Part shown: piece by piece, positions 54,551-63,257 of the stretch
Layout: each line of letters starts with the position of its first letter
Numbering within the stretch: the stretch's first letter is position 1
Assembly (NCBI RefSeq): GCF_017939745.1
Contig: NZ_JAGKQQ010000001.1
Span: forward strand, 6,959,299-7,023,298
Direction of reading: 5' to 3'
DNA from: Gemmata palustris
GTDB lineage: Bacteria; Planctomycetota; Planctomycetia; Gemmatales; Gemmataceae
DNA: 64,000 bases
Notes under the pieces: generated by a model
Database searches by the model: none
Told to the model about the DNA's origin: nothing
The model's input: the letters and a program-made list of their open reading frames with translations, nothing else
Made by a program: the position numbers and the translations under genes

Positions 54551-56086
54551 TTACCCCCGGGTGAAGAGCGCGATGACCGCTTGCCACCGGTTGGCGCGCT
54601 CCTGTTGGAGCGCACGGAGGCGGTCCAGGTTTGGTGGCGGCGCGGGTGCCGGGTCGGGTGCGCGGGGGCGCGGTGGATCGGGAATCGGGGTGCGGGCCGA
54701 CGGCGGAACCCACAACTCGGGGCGTTGCGCTCCGTCGTCTGGAGCCGTCGGTGCGGGCACGGCACTGTCGAGCGAGGGGGCCGGTTGCTTGGCCCGGTCC
54801 GCCGCGACCCGTTCGAGTTCGTGGCGCGACACTTCCAACTGGAGGGCGGTGATTTCGGCCGTCAGGCCCTCGATCCGGTTCAGTTCGTGTTGCACCACGG
54901 GTGCGTGTTCTCGTTTCACGTGGCCGAACAGCCGGGCAACTAGGCGCAACCACTGCTCGAACTCACCGAACGTGCGGGCGTGGAGGTCGGCCATTTGCCG
55001 CAGAACGGGTGCGAGCGGGCCGTCGTCGGGGGGCTCGAAGCCGAGCGCGCCGAACAGCCCCGCGAGCGGTGCGTCGTGGGGAGTGGGGGGCGCGAGCGCC
55101 CCGGGCGTGGGGCCGGAACCGGAGACGGTGATCGAGTTGGAGGCCGGGCCGCTCACGTTGGCCCCGGCCGGTTGGCGGAACGCATCGGCCATGATGTGCG
55201 AATTCGGCAGGTCGTCGGCCGATTCCGGCGTGGCGCCGAGTTCGACTTCGTCTTCGGCCCCTTGGGGCGGCTTCGGGGCCGGGAGGCTGGTGGGCGGGAA
55301 CACCTGCGGGTTTTTCGAGGTCGAAGACGAGTTCATGACCCCGTGGTCACCGGGGGCCGCGCCCGACCCGTGCCCCTCGCCCGGCGGCGCCTGGTACTGG
55401 CACCCGATCAGGAACCGGCCGACCCACAGCTCGGCGCCGTTGGTCAGCGGCGCGACCCGCATGCGCTCGCCGTTCACCACCACGCCGCGCCCGGACAGGT
55501 CGACGACCCACAACCCGTCGCGCGTGGACACGAGGCCGCAGTGGTACAGCGAGATGTCGTCGGCCGTCAGGTGGATCTTGCACTCGGGCGAGCGCCCGAC
55601 GAGTGTGACGAGCCGGTTCACCGCCCAGCGGTCCTTGGCCCGCTTCCCGTTGCGGAACTCCAGCGAAACCGCCGGGCGCGCTTTGGCGCCCGTATCGGCC
55701 ACGAGCGGGTTGTAATTGGGGGGGAACGTACTCGGGCGTTCGGCGGCCGGGGCGCGGAGCCGGAGCAGGAACGGCCCGACCTTCGCGGGCACCCCCGCGT
55801 CGAGCCAGTCGGACCCGCGGGTTCCGCCCGGCCACAGCAGCCCCGTGCGGCTCCCCAGGTCGATCGCGAACACGCGCCCGCCGAGCACCTGGAGCCAGGC
55901 GTGTCGGGGGTTGATGTCGGGATCGGAAAGGGTGACGTCGCAGGAGTCGTCGCGCCCGACGAGGGTGAACGGCTGATCGACCGAGCCTTCGGCCAGGAGG
56001 CCACCTCCGGCCAAATCGACGCGCAAATCCAGCGGAGCGGTCGCGCCGCAGGCGTCGGCGAACCGGGCGATTAAAGGGTCGTTCAC
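54551..56086 (-). CDS. Protein with two FHA domains and a coiled-coil tail (511 aa)
   Basis: FHA 1 (residues about 25-110) reads FTLVGRDDSCDVTLSD with NPRHAWL; the conserved Ser of the phosphopeptide site is Asn here. FHA 2 (about 160-240) is complete: LVGRSPECKIHLTADDISLY, SLYHCGL and VVVNGERM. Between and after lie low-complexity Pro/Gly linkers, then a helical region (GEFEQWLRLVARLFGHVKRE, HELNRIEGLTAEITALQLEV) likely to be a coiled coil. FHA domains recognise phosphothreonine peptides, so it is presumably a cytoplasmic adaptor in Ser/Thr-kinase signalling, abundant in planctomycetes. No kinase gene is nearby. Confidence 0.88.
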   Translation of the reverse strand: MNDPLIARFADACGATAPLDLRVDLAGGGLLAEGSVDQPFTLVGRDDSCDVTLSDPDINPRHAWLQVLGGRVFAIDLGSRTGLLWPGGTRGSDWLDAGVPAKVGPFLLRLRAPAAERPSTFPPNYNPLVADTGAKARPAVSLEFRNGKRAKDRWAVNRLVTLVGRSPECKIHLTADDISLYHCGLVSTRDGLWVVDLSGRGVVVNGERMRVAPLTNGAELWVGRFLIGCQYQAPPGEGHGSGAAPGDHGVMNSSSTSKNPQVFPPTSLPAPKPPQGAEDEVELGATPESADDLPNSHIMADAFRQPAGANVSGPASNSITVSGSGPTPGALAPPTPHDAPLAGLFGALGFEPPDDGPLAPVLRQMADLHARTFGEFEQWLRLVARLFGHVKREHAPVVQHELNRIEGLTAEITALQLEVSRHELERVAADRAKQPAPSLDSAVPAPTAPDDGAQRPELWVPPSARTPIPDPPRPRAPDPAPAPPPNLDRLRALQQERANRWQAVIALFTRG

Positions 56087-56333
56087 GGACCGGAGCCCTG
56101 CCGGGACGGATGCGGGGCAAGTGCCGGAGAGGGGCGCTACTGAGTATACACCCCGCTCCGACCAATAACCATAGTTTACGCGGGCGCGCCGCGCGCTCCC
56201 AGCGGGAACTTTCGCGCCAGAATCGTGCCCCGCGAACGTGTCCTACTGTTACGAGCACCCGGAAACCGGTCTGCCGAGGCGCCCGGTTTTGGTATATGTT
56301 GAATTGGCCCACCGCTCGTTGGAGACTGCATCA

Positions 56334-57371
56334 GTGAGTTCAGCCCCCTCTTCTCCGTCGCGCTCCGGTTCCCCGCTCGCCGCCGAAGTGGTCCGCACCC
56401 CGGGTTGGATCGCGGCCCTGCTCGCGCTCGTTGGGGTGCTGGTGTTCGTCTACGCCGGCCTGTTTCGGTACTGCTTCGGGGAGTGGCAGAAGCCGGATTA
56501 CTCGCACGGGTTCCTCGTGCCGTTCTTCGCCGCTTACTTGGCGTGGCGCTGGCGCGCGTGGGCGCCCGAGCGCGTCCGCTGGCCGGAACCGTGGGGGCTC
56601 GCGTTCCTCGCGGTCGGGGGCGGGTTGTTCGTCGTGTTCGGCGACCGGAACATCGGGAAAGAGTGGATGCAGGGCATTTCGTTCGTGCTGAACCTGTGCG
56701 GCGCGACCCTACTTTTAGGCGGGTGGAAGGCGCTGAAGTGGCTGTGGCCGGCGCTCGGGTTCCTGCTGTTCATGTTCCCGCTGCCGTACCGGGTGGAAAC
56801 CGCCCTCGGCTGGCAGCTCCAGAAGGTCGCGTCCATCGCCTCCGAGTTCGTCCTCCAGACCATCGGCTACCCGACGTACCGCGAGGGGATCATCCTGCAC
56901 GTCAAGGACCACGTGCTGCGGGTCGAGGAGGCGTGCAGCGGGCTGAGCATGTTGCTCACGTTCGCCGCGCTCGCGACCGGGATGGCGATGATCGTAAAAC
57001 GGCCGTGGTTCGACCGCGGGCTCATTCTCGTGTCGGCCGTGCCGGTCGCGGTGCTCTCGAACGTGCTGCGCATCGCGCTCACCGGGGTGCTGTACAACGA
57101 GGCCGGTAAGGAACTCGGCGACCGCGTGTTCCACGACTTCGCGGGGTGGATGATGATGCCGCTGGCCCTACTCATCCTGTGGGCCGAACTGAAGCTCCTG
57201 GACTGGGTGTTCGTGGACCAGGGCGGAAGGGCGAGCCGCGAGGAAATGATCAAAGCGAATTCGGTGAACCCGGCGTACCTGATTATGACCGCGCTCCCGC
57301 CGGAAAAGGGCGGCACCCCGCCGCCCGCGGTCCAACCCGCGCAGCTCCAGCCCAAGGGGGCGCGGCGGTGA
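56334..57371 (+). CDS. Exosortase, second copy (345 aa)
   Basis: The frame opens at 56238, but the GTG at 56334 (VSSAPSSPSRSG) with TTGGAG 11 bp upstream is chosen. The catalytic residues are the Cys in RVEEACSGLSMLL (near 201), the Arg in LSNVLRI and the His in VFHDFAGWMMM; KPDYSHGFLVPFFAAYLAWR is the conserved second-helix block. It has a C-terminal cytosolic tail rich in Pro. It is clearly different from the exosortase at 38882-39778 and heads another glycan locus. Its stop overlaps the start of the VanZ-like gene (GTGA). Confidence 0.93.
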   Translation: MSSAPSSPSRSGSPLAAEVVRTPGWIAALLALVGVLVFVYAGLFRYCFGEWQKPDYSHGFLVPFFAAYLAWRWRAWAPERVRWPEPWGLAFLAVGGGLFVVFGDRNIGKEWMQGISFVLNLCGATLLLGGWKALKWLWPALGFLLFMFPLPYRVETALGWQLQKVASIASEFVLQTIGYPTYREGIILHVKDHVLRVEEACSGLSMLLTFAALATGMAMIVKRPWFDRGLILVSAVPVAVLSNVLRIALTGVLYNEAGKELGDRVFHDFAGWMMMPLALLILWAELKLLDWVFVDQGGRASREEMIKANSVNPAYLIMTALPPEKGGTPPPAVQPAQLQPKGARR

Positions 57372-58705
57372 AGTCTGGCCGGCGCGTATTTGCGGTAATC
57401 GTGTGCGGGGTGGCCGCGTTCATCGTGTACGGCAGCCTCGTGCCGTTCCACTTCGGCCCGCGCACGAACAGTTTCGGGCGCGTACTGGCCGACGGCGTGA
57501 GAATCTCGTCGCGGTCGGACGCGGTCGCGAACGTGATGCTCGGCGTCCCGCTCGGGTTCGCCCTCCTCGGGCTGGTGAGCGTTGATCGCGCCTGGCCGCG
57601 TCGCAGGGTCGCGGGCCTCGGGGCGCTCCTGCTGCCGGTCTGTGTCCTGTTCTCCAGCGCGGTCGAATTTGCCCAGCTCTACACCGCCGAGCGCACCTGT
57701 TCCGCGTCCGACATCGTGGCGCAGGGGGCGGGCGCGCTGGCGGGAATGGGCGCGTGGGTGCTGTGGGGGCAAGCGCTCACGGACCGCGTGCGGGCCGTGT
57801 GGGCGCGGGCCGATGTGAACGCCAGCGGTCAGGTGCTGATCGCGTACCTCGCGCTACTCGCGTTCGTTCAAATGCTTCCGCTCGATTTAAGCGCGAGCCC
57901 GGCCGAACTGTATCGGAAATTGCGCGACACGGTTCGGTTCGCGCCGTTCGGGGCGTTCGATGGTCTGAACGACGCCGAACGGTGGGAGCAGATCGCGAAA
58001 CTGGCGAAGCTCGCGGGCCTGTATTTCCCACTGGGATTGCTCGCAGCGCGACTCAAGGGCCACATACAAACGTGGAACATTGCCCGCGTCGTGCTCGCCG
58101 CCGGCGCCGTTGCGCTGTGCCTCGAATCGGCGCAATTGATTGTGAAGTCGCGCACGCCGAGCACCACGGACGCACTCGTCGGCGCGGTCGCGGCCGTCCT
58201 GGGGTGGTACGCCGGGCGCGTTCACCACGAGGGGCTCGCGATCCCGTTCGCGGTGAGTTGGGGCGTCGTGTGGTTCGCGGGGATGACGCCCGTCACACAG
58301 TCGCCGGCAAACACCCCGCGCCTCGAACTACCCCGGCCGTTCGACTGGGTGCCGGGGCGCCCACTCGAGAGCGGCGATCCGCTCTTTACGCTCGAAGAGG
58401 TGCTCACGAAGTTGGTGCTGTTCGGGCTGCTCGGCGTGCTGGTCGCGGCGTGGCGCCTGCCCCCGCGTCACCGAAGGGGCGCACCCGGTTCGGTGCGGGT
58501 GGCCGTGGTGATCGCGACCGCGTTGGGGTTAGCCGTCTCATCGTTTTTCGAGAGCGGGCAGCGGTGGTACGACACGCACACGCCCTGCATCACCGACGTG
58601 CTGCTCGGCGGAATCGGTGCGGCGGTCGGCGTGGTCGCTTCGAGTTTAACGTGTGTGCGACGCGGTGGTTCACCAGCACGAATCGCTCGTCCCCCCGTGT
58701 GCTAA
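57368..58705 (+). CDS. VanZ-like membrane protein (445 aa)
   Basis: The GTG start at 57368 overlaps the preceding TGA by 3 bp. About ten hydrophobic helices carry two VanZ-like signatures: PFHFGPRTNSFG with SDAVANVMLGVPLGFALLGL and VEFAQLYTAERTCSASDIV, then in the second half VRFAPFG with KLAGLYFPLGLLAARL and LESAQLIVKSRTPSTTDALV. A third weaker repeat (SFFESGQRWYDTHTPCITDV) follows. The protein looks like a duplicated VanZ domain. VanZ proteins are linked to glycopeptide resistance and cell-envelope assembly; the precise role is unknown. In this exosortase locus it is likely part of the envelope-glycan pathway. Confidence 0.85.
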   Translation: MKSGRRVFAVIVCGVAAFIVYGSLVPFHFGPRTNSFGRVLADGVRISSRSDAVANVMLGVPLGFALLGLVSVDRAWPRRRVAGLGALLLPVCVLFSSAVEFAQLYTAERTCSASDIVAQGAGALAGMGAWVLWGQALTDRVRAVWARADVNASGQVLIAYLALLAFVQMLPLDLSASPAELYRKLRDTVRFAPFGAFDGLNDAERWEQIAKLAKLAGLYFPLGLLAARLKGHIQTWNIARVVLAAGAVALCLESAQLIVKSRTPSTTDALVGAVAAVLGWYAGRVHHEGLAIPFAVSWGVVWFAGMTPVTQSPANTPRLELPRPFDWVPGRPLESGDPLFTLEEVLTKLVLFGLLGVLVAAWRLPPRHRRGAPGSVRVAVVIATALGLAVSSFFESGQRWYDTHTPCITDVLLGGIGAAVGVVASSLTCVRRGGSPARIARPPVC

Positions 58706-58714
58706 AGGTAGGGT

Positions 58715-59635
58715 ATGGTGGTATCTGATGCGCAACCCGAAGCCGGTACCGTGCGGGGAGACCCTCCGCAATCGGTCGAGGGAGTCCGTGCGCCCGCGTC
58801 TCCGCCCGAAATCGAACCGCCGCTCACCGTACTGGAACCGCAGAGCGGCTGGGCGCTACTCGACCTGAAAGAACTCTGGCGGTACCGCGAACTGCTCTTC
58901 TTCCTCGCGTTACGCGACGTCAAAGTTCGGTACAAGCAGACGGTTCTCGGGCTCGGCTGGGCGGTCGCACAACCGCTCGCGACGATGGCCGTGTTCGCGC
59001 TGTTCCTCGGTAAAATGGCGGGCGCTTCGGCGGGAATCGAGCACTACCCGCTGTTCGTGTTCGCGGGGATGGTCGCGTGGACGTTCTTCGGCAACACCGT
59101 GACCACTGCGGCCAACAGCGTGGTTGCGAACGAGCGCCTCGTCACGAAGATCTATTTCCCGCGCCTCGTGATCCCGCTCAGCACGGTCGGGGTCGGCGTG
59201 TTCGACTTGGTCATCGCCTCGGGGCTGCTCGCGGTCATGGCCCTGTCGTTCGGCGTCGTGCCGGGTTGGTCGGTCTTGTTGCTGCCACTCGTGGTGCTGA
59301 TGCTCGGGGTGGCGTCGGCCGGAGTGGGGGTACTGCTCGCCGCGCTGATCGTGTCGCAACGCGACTTCAAGTACGTTCTCACGTTCGGCGTGCAGTTGTG
59401 GATGTTCGCGACGCCGAGCCTCTACTTGCCCGCCGACGCGCTCGGGCCGACCGCACAGACCTACCTTCCGCTGAACCCGGCCTACGGGCTGGTGCTCGCG
59501 TTCCGTCAGGCCGCGCTCGGCGGCACATTCGACTGGTACGCCTTCGGGGTGTCGTCGGGTGTGGGCGTGCTCTTCGCAATTGTGGGCGCGCTGTATTTCC
59601 GCCGCGTGGAACGCTCCTTCGCGGACACGATTTAG
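58715..59635 (+). CDS. ABC-2 polysaccharide exporter permease, Wzm-type (306 aa)
   Basis: The start at 58715 (ATG) is 9 bp past the VanZ stop. A 55-residue leader precedes the permease: LKELWRYRELLFFLALRDVK, VRYKQTVLGLGWAVAQP, LVTKIYFPRLVIPL and LIVSQRDFKYVLTFGVQLWM, with six hydrophobic helices. Wzm-type permeases export undecaprenyl-linked polysaccharides with a Wzt ATPase, encoded downstream after a repeat-rich gap. The cytoplasmic IYFPR-type coupling helix is conserved. Confidence 0.92.
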   Translation: MVVSDAQPEAGTVRGDPPQSVEGVRAPASPPEIEPPLTVLEPQSGWALLDLKELWRYRELLFFLALRDVKVRYKQTVLGLGWAVAQPLATMAVFALFLGKMAGASAGIEHYPLFVFAGMVAWTFFGNTVTTAANSVVANERLVTKIYFPRLVIPLSTVGVGVFDLVIASGLLAVMALSFGVVPGWSVLLLPLVVLMLGVASAGVGVLLAALIVSQRDFKYVLTFGVQLWMFATPSLYLPADALGPTAQTYLPLNPAYGLVLAFRQAALGGTFDWYAFGVSSGVGVLFAIVGALYFRRVERSFADTI

Positions 59636-59670
59636 CAGACGCAGAGCCGTGCCGGTCGCTCCGGGCGACC

Positions 59671-59885
59671 GGCCGGTGTCAGCCGGCCGATGAGAGACTC
59701 CCGGATTGCTCACTGCACCCACGCTCGGCGCACCCGGGCGCGTTGCGCCGTGTTGAATAGAGTTTGGTCTTTTGTTTGGTGGCACAGGCCTCTGGCCTGT
59801 GTGAGTGCTTCCACAGGCCAGAGGCCTGTGCCACAAGCAGAAAGCACAAGCGCTCAACACAACAACCGGCCGGCTGACACCGGCC
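59671..59885. repeat. Nested inverted repeats between permease and ATPase genes
   Basis: Outer arms GGCCGGTGTCAGCCGGCC (59671-59688) and its inverse at 59868-59885 surround an inner pair of 23-bp perfect arms at 59779-59801 and 59812-59834 (GTGGCACAGGCCTCTGGCCT core). They fill most of the 321-bp gap 59636-59956 between the Wzm and Wzt genes; no other feature was seen there. Confidence 0.85.
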
Positions 59886-59956
59886 GTTCGCCTGAGCGTC
59901 GTGGATTGGTACCTGAGTGACTGTTCCAGCCCTGTGGACGGAAAGTAATTGAGGCC

Positions 59957-61195
59957 ATGCACCCGGCGATCCGCGTCGAAAAACTGACGAAACACTTCCG
60001 GTTGGGCGGTCGGCCGAAGGGCGGGCTGAACCTCACGGAGTGGCTCGCGCGCGCGCTGCGCGGGGGGCGCACTTCGACCGCACCCGAGGCGAACGACTTC
60101 TGGGCGCTGAGGGGCGTTTCGTTCGAGGTGAAGCGCGGCGAAGTGGTCGGTATCATCGGCCGCAACGGGGCCGGTAAAAGTACGCTCCTGAAGATCCTGT
60201 CGCGGATCGCGGACCCGACCGGCGGGCGCGTCGAGTTGCGCGGGCGCGTGGGCAGTCTTCTCGAGGTCGGCACCGGGTTCCACCCCGAACTGACCGGGCG
60301 CGAGAACATCTTCCTGAACGGCAGCGTGCTCGGCATGAGCCGCAGCGAGATCACCCGCAGTTTCGACGCGATCGTCGCGTTCGCGGGCGTCGAGCAGTTC
60401 CTCGACACGCCGGTGAAGCGGTACTCGAGCGGGATGTACGTCCGGCTCGCGTTCGCGGTCGCCGCGCACTTGAACCCCGAAATCCTCATCATCGACGAGG
60501 TGCTCGCGGTCGGCGACGCGGAGTTCCAGAATCGGTGCCTGGGGAAGATGCGCGAGGTCTCGGCCGGCGGGCGCACGGTGCTGTTCGTCAGCCACAACAT
60601 GACCGCGGTGCAGAACCTGTGCTCCCGCGCCATCGTTCTCGCGGAGGGGCAGGTGGTCACGGACGGCCCGCCCGCGGAAGCCGTTCGCGCGTACCTGACC
60701 CAGCGCGGCGACCTCGCGGCCGAGTGGACGGACGCGCGCGCGCCGGTCGCGAACCGGCGCGTGGCACTCAAGGCGGTTCGCGTGCGCCGGGCCGACGGAA
60801 CGGTCGCGCCCGCGCTCCTGCCGGATCAACCGTTCGGCATCGAGATCGACTACGAGGTGACCGCGCCCGCGAGCACTCAAATCGCGTTCCGCTTGAACCG
60901 CGACGACGGGCAAACGGTGCTCACCACCGCGGACAATGACACGAAGCGAACCTTCTGCACCGCGCGTCGGCCGGGGCGGTATGTTGCGCGCGTGGAGTTC
61001 CCCGCGCACTTGCTCGCGCCGGGCCGCTACCACTTGCTCGTTGCCGCGAACCAGGTCGGCGACCGCGGGCACGACCTGCTCGAATCGGTGCTCGATTTCG
61101 AGGTGTCCGCGATCGGCTCGCTCCAGCAGATCGAGAACCGCCTCGGCGTGGTGATGCCGCTACTGGAATGGACCGAGGAGCGGATCGGAGACTGA
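59957..61195 (+). CDS. ABC exporter ATPase with carbohydrate-binding C-terminal domain, Wzt-type (412 aa)
   Basis: The ATPase motifs are all present: GIIGRNGAGKSTLLKIL (Walker A), LTGRENIFLNGSVLGM, KRYSSGMYVRLAFAV (signature), ILIIDEVLAVGDAEF (Walker B) and LFVSHNMTAVQ (switch His). Residues about 260-412 form the Wzt C-terminal beta-sandwich (QPFGIEIDYEVTAPASTQIA, RPGRYVARVEFPAHLL), which selects the terminal sugar modification of the polymer. It pairs with the permease 320 bp upstream to export undecaprenyl-linked polysaccharide. ATG at 59957. Confidence 0.95.
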   Translation: MHPAIRVEKLTKHFRLGGRPKGGLNLTEWLARALRGGRTSTAPEANDFWALRGVSFEVKRGEVVGIIGRNGAGKSTLLKILSRIADPTGGRVELRGRVGSLLEVGTGFHPELTGRENIFLNGSVLGMSRSEITRSFDAIVAFAGVEQFLDTPVKRYSSGMYVRLAFAVAAHLNPEILIIDEVLAVGDAEFQNRCLGKMREVSAGGRTVLFVSHNMTAVQNLCSRAIVLAEGQVVTDGPPAEAVRAYLTQRGDLAAEWTDARAPVANRRVALKAVRVRRADGTVAPALLPDQPFGIEIDYEVTAPASTQIAFRLNRDDGQTVLTTADNDTKRTFCTARRPGRYVARVEFPAHLLAPGRYHLLVAANQVGDRGHDLLESVLDFEVSAIGSLQQIENRLGVVMPLLEWTEERIGD

Positions 61196-61224
61196 CCGGG
61201 CCGACCCGGTTCGATGGAGGTTCG

Positions 61225-62148
61225 ATGTCGGCGCTCGTGCAAGCGTACCAATCGCTGGTTCCCGCGTTCGTGCGCGGTCCGCTGTATCACTGGCGCGCGT
61301 GGGCCGCAGCGCTCGTCACGAGCCCCGCCGCGCGCGGCGAGTGGATCGCCAAGAGGCTCGTTTCGTGCGGCCGGGCCGTGCGAACGGTGCGCGTGCCGCA
61401 CGGCCGATTGTGGGTCGATTTGCGCGACTTCGGGGTGGGGCGCCGAATCTTCATTCACGGCCGCTACGAGGAACCGGAAGCCGCGGTATTGCGGGCCGTG
61501 CTCCAACCCGGCATGACGTACCTCGATGTGGGCGGGAATCTCGGGTACCTCGCCACACTCGCGGCGAAGTTGGTCGGCGAGACGGGGCGCATCATCGCGA
61601 TCGAGCCGGAGCCGTACAACTTCGCGCTGCTCCAGAAAAACTTGAAGTTGAACGCGCGCGAGCGGTCCACCGCAGTGAACGTCGCTGCGGGCGGCGCGCC
61701 GGGAACCGCCAAACTCTTCAAGTCGGTCGGTAACCTGGGCGACCACCGGCTCTACACTGACGGCGACTCCTCCGGGCGCGCGTTCGTGGAAGTGCCGGTC
61801 GTGCGGCTCGATGACCTCTTCGCGGCGAATAACTGGCCCGCGCCGGACTTCATCAAGATCGACGTGCAGGGCTACGAGCCGCACGTGGTCGCGGGCCTGG
61901 ATGGACTCATCCGCACAAACCGGCCGCGAGCGATTCTCACGGAATATTGGCCCATCGGCATTCGCAATGCGGGGGGAGACCCGGCCGCGTACCTGGAATG
62001 GTTCCGCGCACGCGGGTTCGAGTGCTCTCTGATCGGCGCGGATTGTGGGTTGACTCCCGTGGCCGTAGAGCGCGTGGACGACCACCTCCCGCCACTGAAC
62101 CCGGCCGTGCCCGATGCCCAGATGCTGAACCTCCTGTTCCGCCGGTGA
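61225..62148 (+). CDS. FkbM-family methyltransferase (307 aa)
   Basis: The ATG at 61225 has TGGAGG about 5 bp upstream. The SAM-binding motif is MTYLDVGGNLGYLATLAAKL, followed by IIAIEPEPYNFALLQKNLKL, VVRLDDLF, and FIKIDVQGYEPHVVAGLDGL, the FkbM-type second half. These enzymes methylate hydroxyls on sugars or other small molecules, and in this glycan locus the target is probably a terminal or side sugar, which the Wzt domain might recognise. It follows the Wzt gene by 29 bp. Confidence 0.92.
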   Translation: MSALVQAYQSLVPAFVRGPLYHWRAWAAALVTSPAARGEWIAKRLVSCGRAVRTVRVPHGRLWVDLRDFGVGRRIFIHGRYEEPEAAVLRAVLQPGMTYLDVGGNLGYLATLAAKLVGETGRIIAIEPEPYNFALLQKNLKLNARERSTAVNVAAGGAPGTAKLFKSVGNLGDHRLYTDGDSSGRAFVEVPVVRLDDLFAANNWPAPDFIKIDVQGYEPHVVAGLDGLIRTNRPRAILTEYWPIGIRNAGGDPAAYLEWFRARGFECSLIGADCGLTPVAVERVDDHLPPLNPAVPDAQMLNLLFRR

Positions 62149-62162
62149 CCCCGAGCCGCGCC

Positions 62163-63257
62163 ATGCCGATCGTTTCCAACTGGCCGAACGTGCGGATCGA
62201 GAACCGCTACCTCGATCTGTACTACGGCGCGCTCGCAGCGCACGGGGTGAATCTCGGTCCCGGGTGCGAAGTGCGCGACGATTTCTTGCGCGCGCACGCG
62301 GGCACGATCGACGCGGTTCAGTTCCAGTGGGCGCCGGAGCAAATCTGGCGCTGTCGCGGGTCGTCGCTGTGGGCACGGGCACGCGGACTGGCAGGTTTTT
62401 GGAAGTACCTGCGCCTCGCACGATCGCTCGGGATTCGCATCGTCTGGACGCTTCACGACGTGGAGCACCACGAGGGTAGCGGTCGGCTCGACGAACTCGG
62501 CTATCGGCTCCTCGCACGCCACGCGGATCTGTGCATCGTTCACGACGAGTGGGCCGCGGACCAGTTCGTACAGCGGTTCGGTGGCTCGCGCGAGCGCGTG
62601 TGCGTGATGGAGCACGGGAACTACGATGGCGTCTTCCCGCCTGCTGCACCACGAACGGAAACGCTCGCCCGCTTCGGGATCGACCCGGCGCGCCGCGTAG
62701 TGCTGTGCCAGGGGAACATTCGGCCGTACAAGCGCTTCGATCTGGCTATTGAAGCCGTAAAGCATCTCGGCGCGGAATATCACCTCGTCGTCGCCGGTCG
62801 GCCCCCCGATCAGGCCTTCGCGGACGAACTGCGCCGAGCCGCGACCGGCACTTCGAACGTGACGTTGCTTCTGGAGAGTCAGTCGGACCAAGTTGTCAGC
62901 GACTTGTTCGCTGCGTCCGATTGCTTCCTGCTGCCCTACGCGAAGATCACCGGGAGCGGGAGCTTACTCACCACGGCCACACTCGGGCGCGGGTTCGTGG
63001 CGTCGGAGCTACCATACTTTCGGGCCGCACTCGCGCAGGAGCCGGAAGCCGGAGTGTGCTTCCCGGTCGGCTCCGTCGAGGGATTGTGCGACGCGGTACG
63101 AGCGTTTTTCGCGGGTGATGTGCAAGAGCGCCACCGCGCGGCCCGGCGGATCGCGGACCGCGTGCCGTGGAGCGAAGTCGTGCGCCCGGTCGCGGAGTGG
63201 TTCCACCGGATGTGCCCCGCCCGCGCGCCGCAAACTGCGGAGGTTAGTGCGCGATGA
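62163..63257 (+). CDS. GT4-type glycosyltransferase (364 aa)
   Basis: The ATG at 62163 begins MPIVSNWPNVRIENRYLDLY. Halves of a GT-B fold are recognisable: the N-terminal domain with IRIVWTLHDVEHHEG and RHADLCIVHDEWAADQFVQ, and the C-terminal nucleotide-sugar domain with VVLCQGNIRPYKRFDLAIEA, HLVVAGRPPDQAFA, ASDCFLLPYAKITGSGSLLT and TLGRGFVASELPYFRAAL. It transfers a sugar from a nucleotide donor with retention of configuration. Donor not assignable. The stop overlaps the next start (ATGA), so expression is coupled. Confidence 0.9.
   Translation: MPIVSNWPNVRIENRYLDLYYGALAAHGVNLGPGCEVRDDFLRAHAGTIDAVQFQWAPEQIWRCRGSSLWARARGLAGFWKYLRLARSLGIRIVWTLHDVEHHEGSGRLDELGYRLLARHADLCIVHDEWAADQFVQRFGGSRERVCVMEHGNYDGVFPPAAPRTETLARFGIDPARRVVLCQGNIRPYKRFDLAIEAVKHLGAEYHLVVAGRPPDQAFADELRRAATGTSNVTLLLESQSDQVVSDLFAASDCFLLPYAKITGSGSLLTTATLGRGFVASELPYFRAALAQEPEAGVCFPVGSVEGLCDAVRAFFAGDVQERHRAARRIADRVPWSEVVRPVAEWFHRMCPARAPQTAEVSAR

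Noticed and set aside
58910-61072. A 720-codon open frame on the minus strand over the Wzm/Wzt genes
   Set aside because: Both opposite-strand genes have conserved motifs; the shadow is Arg/His-rich with no domain.
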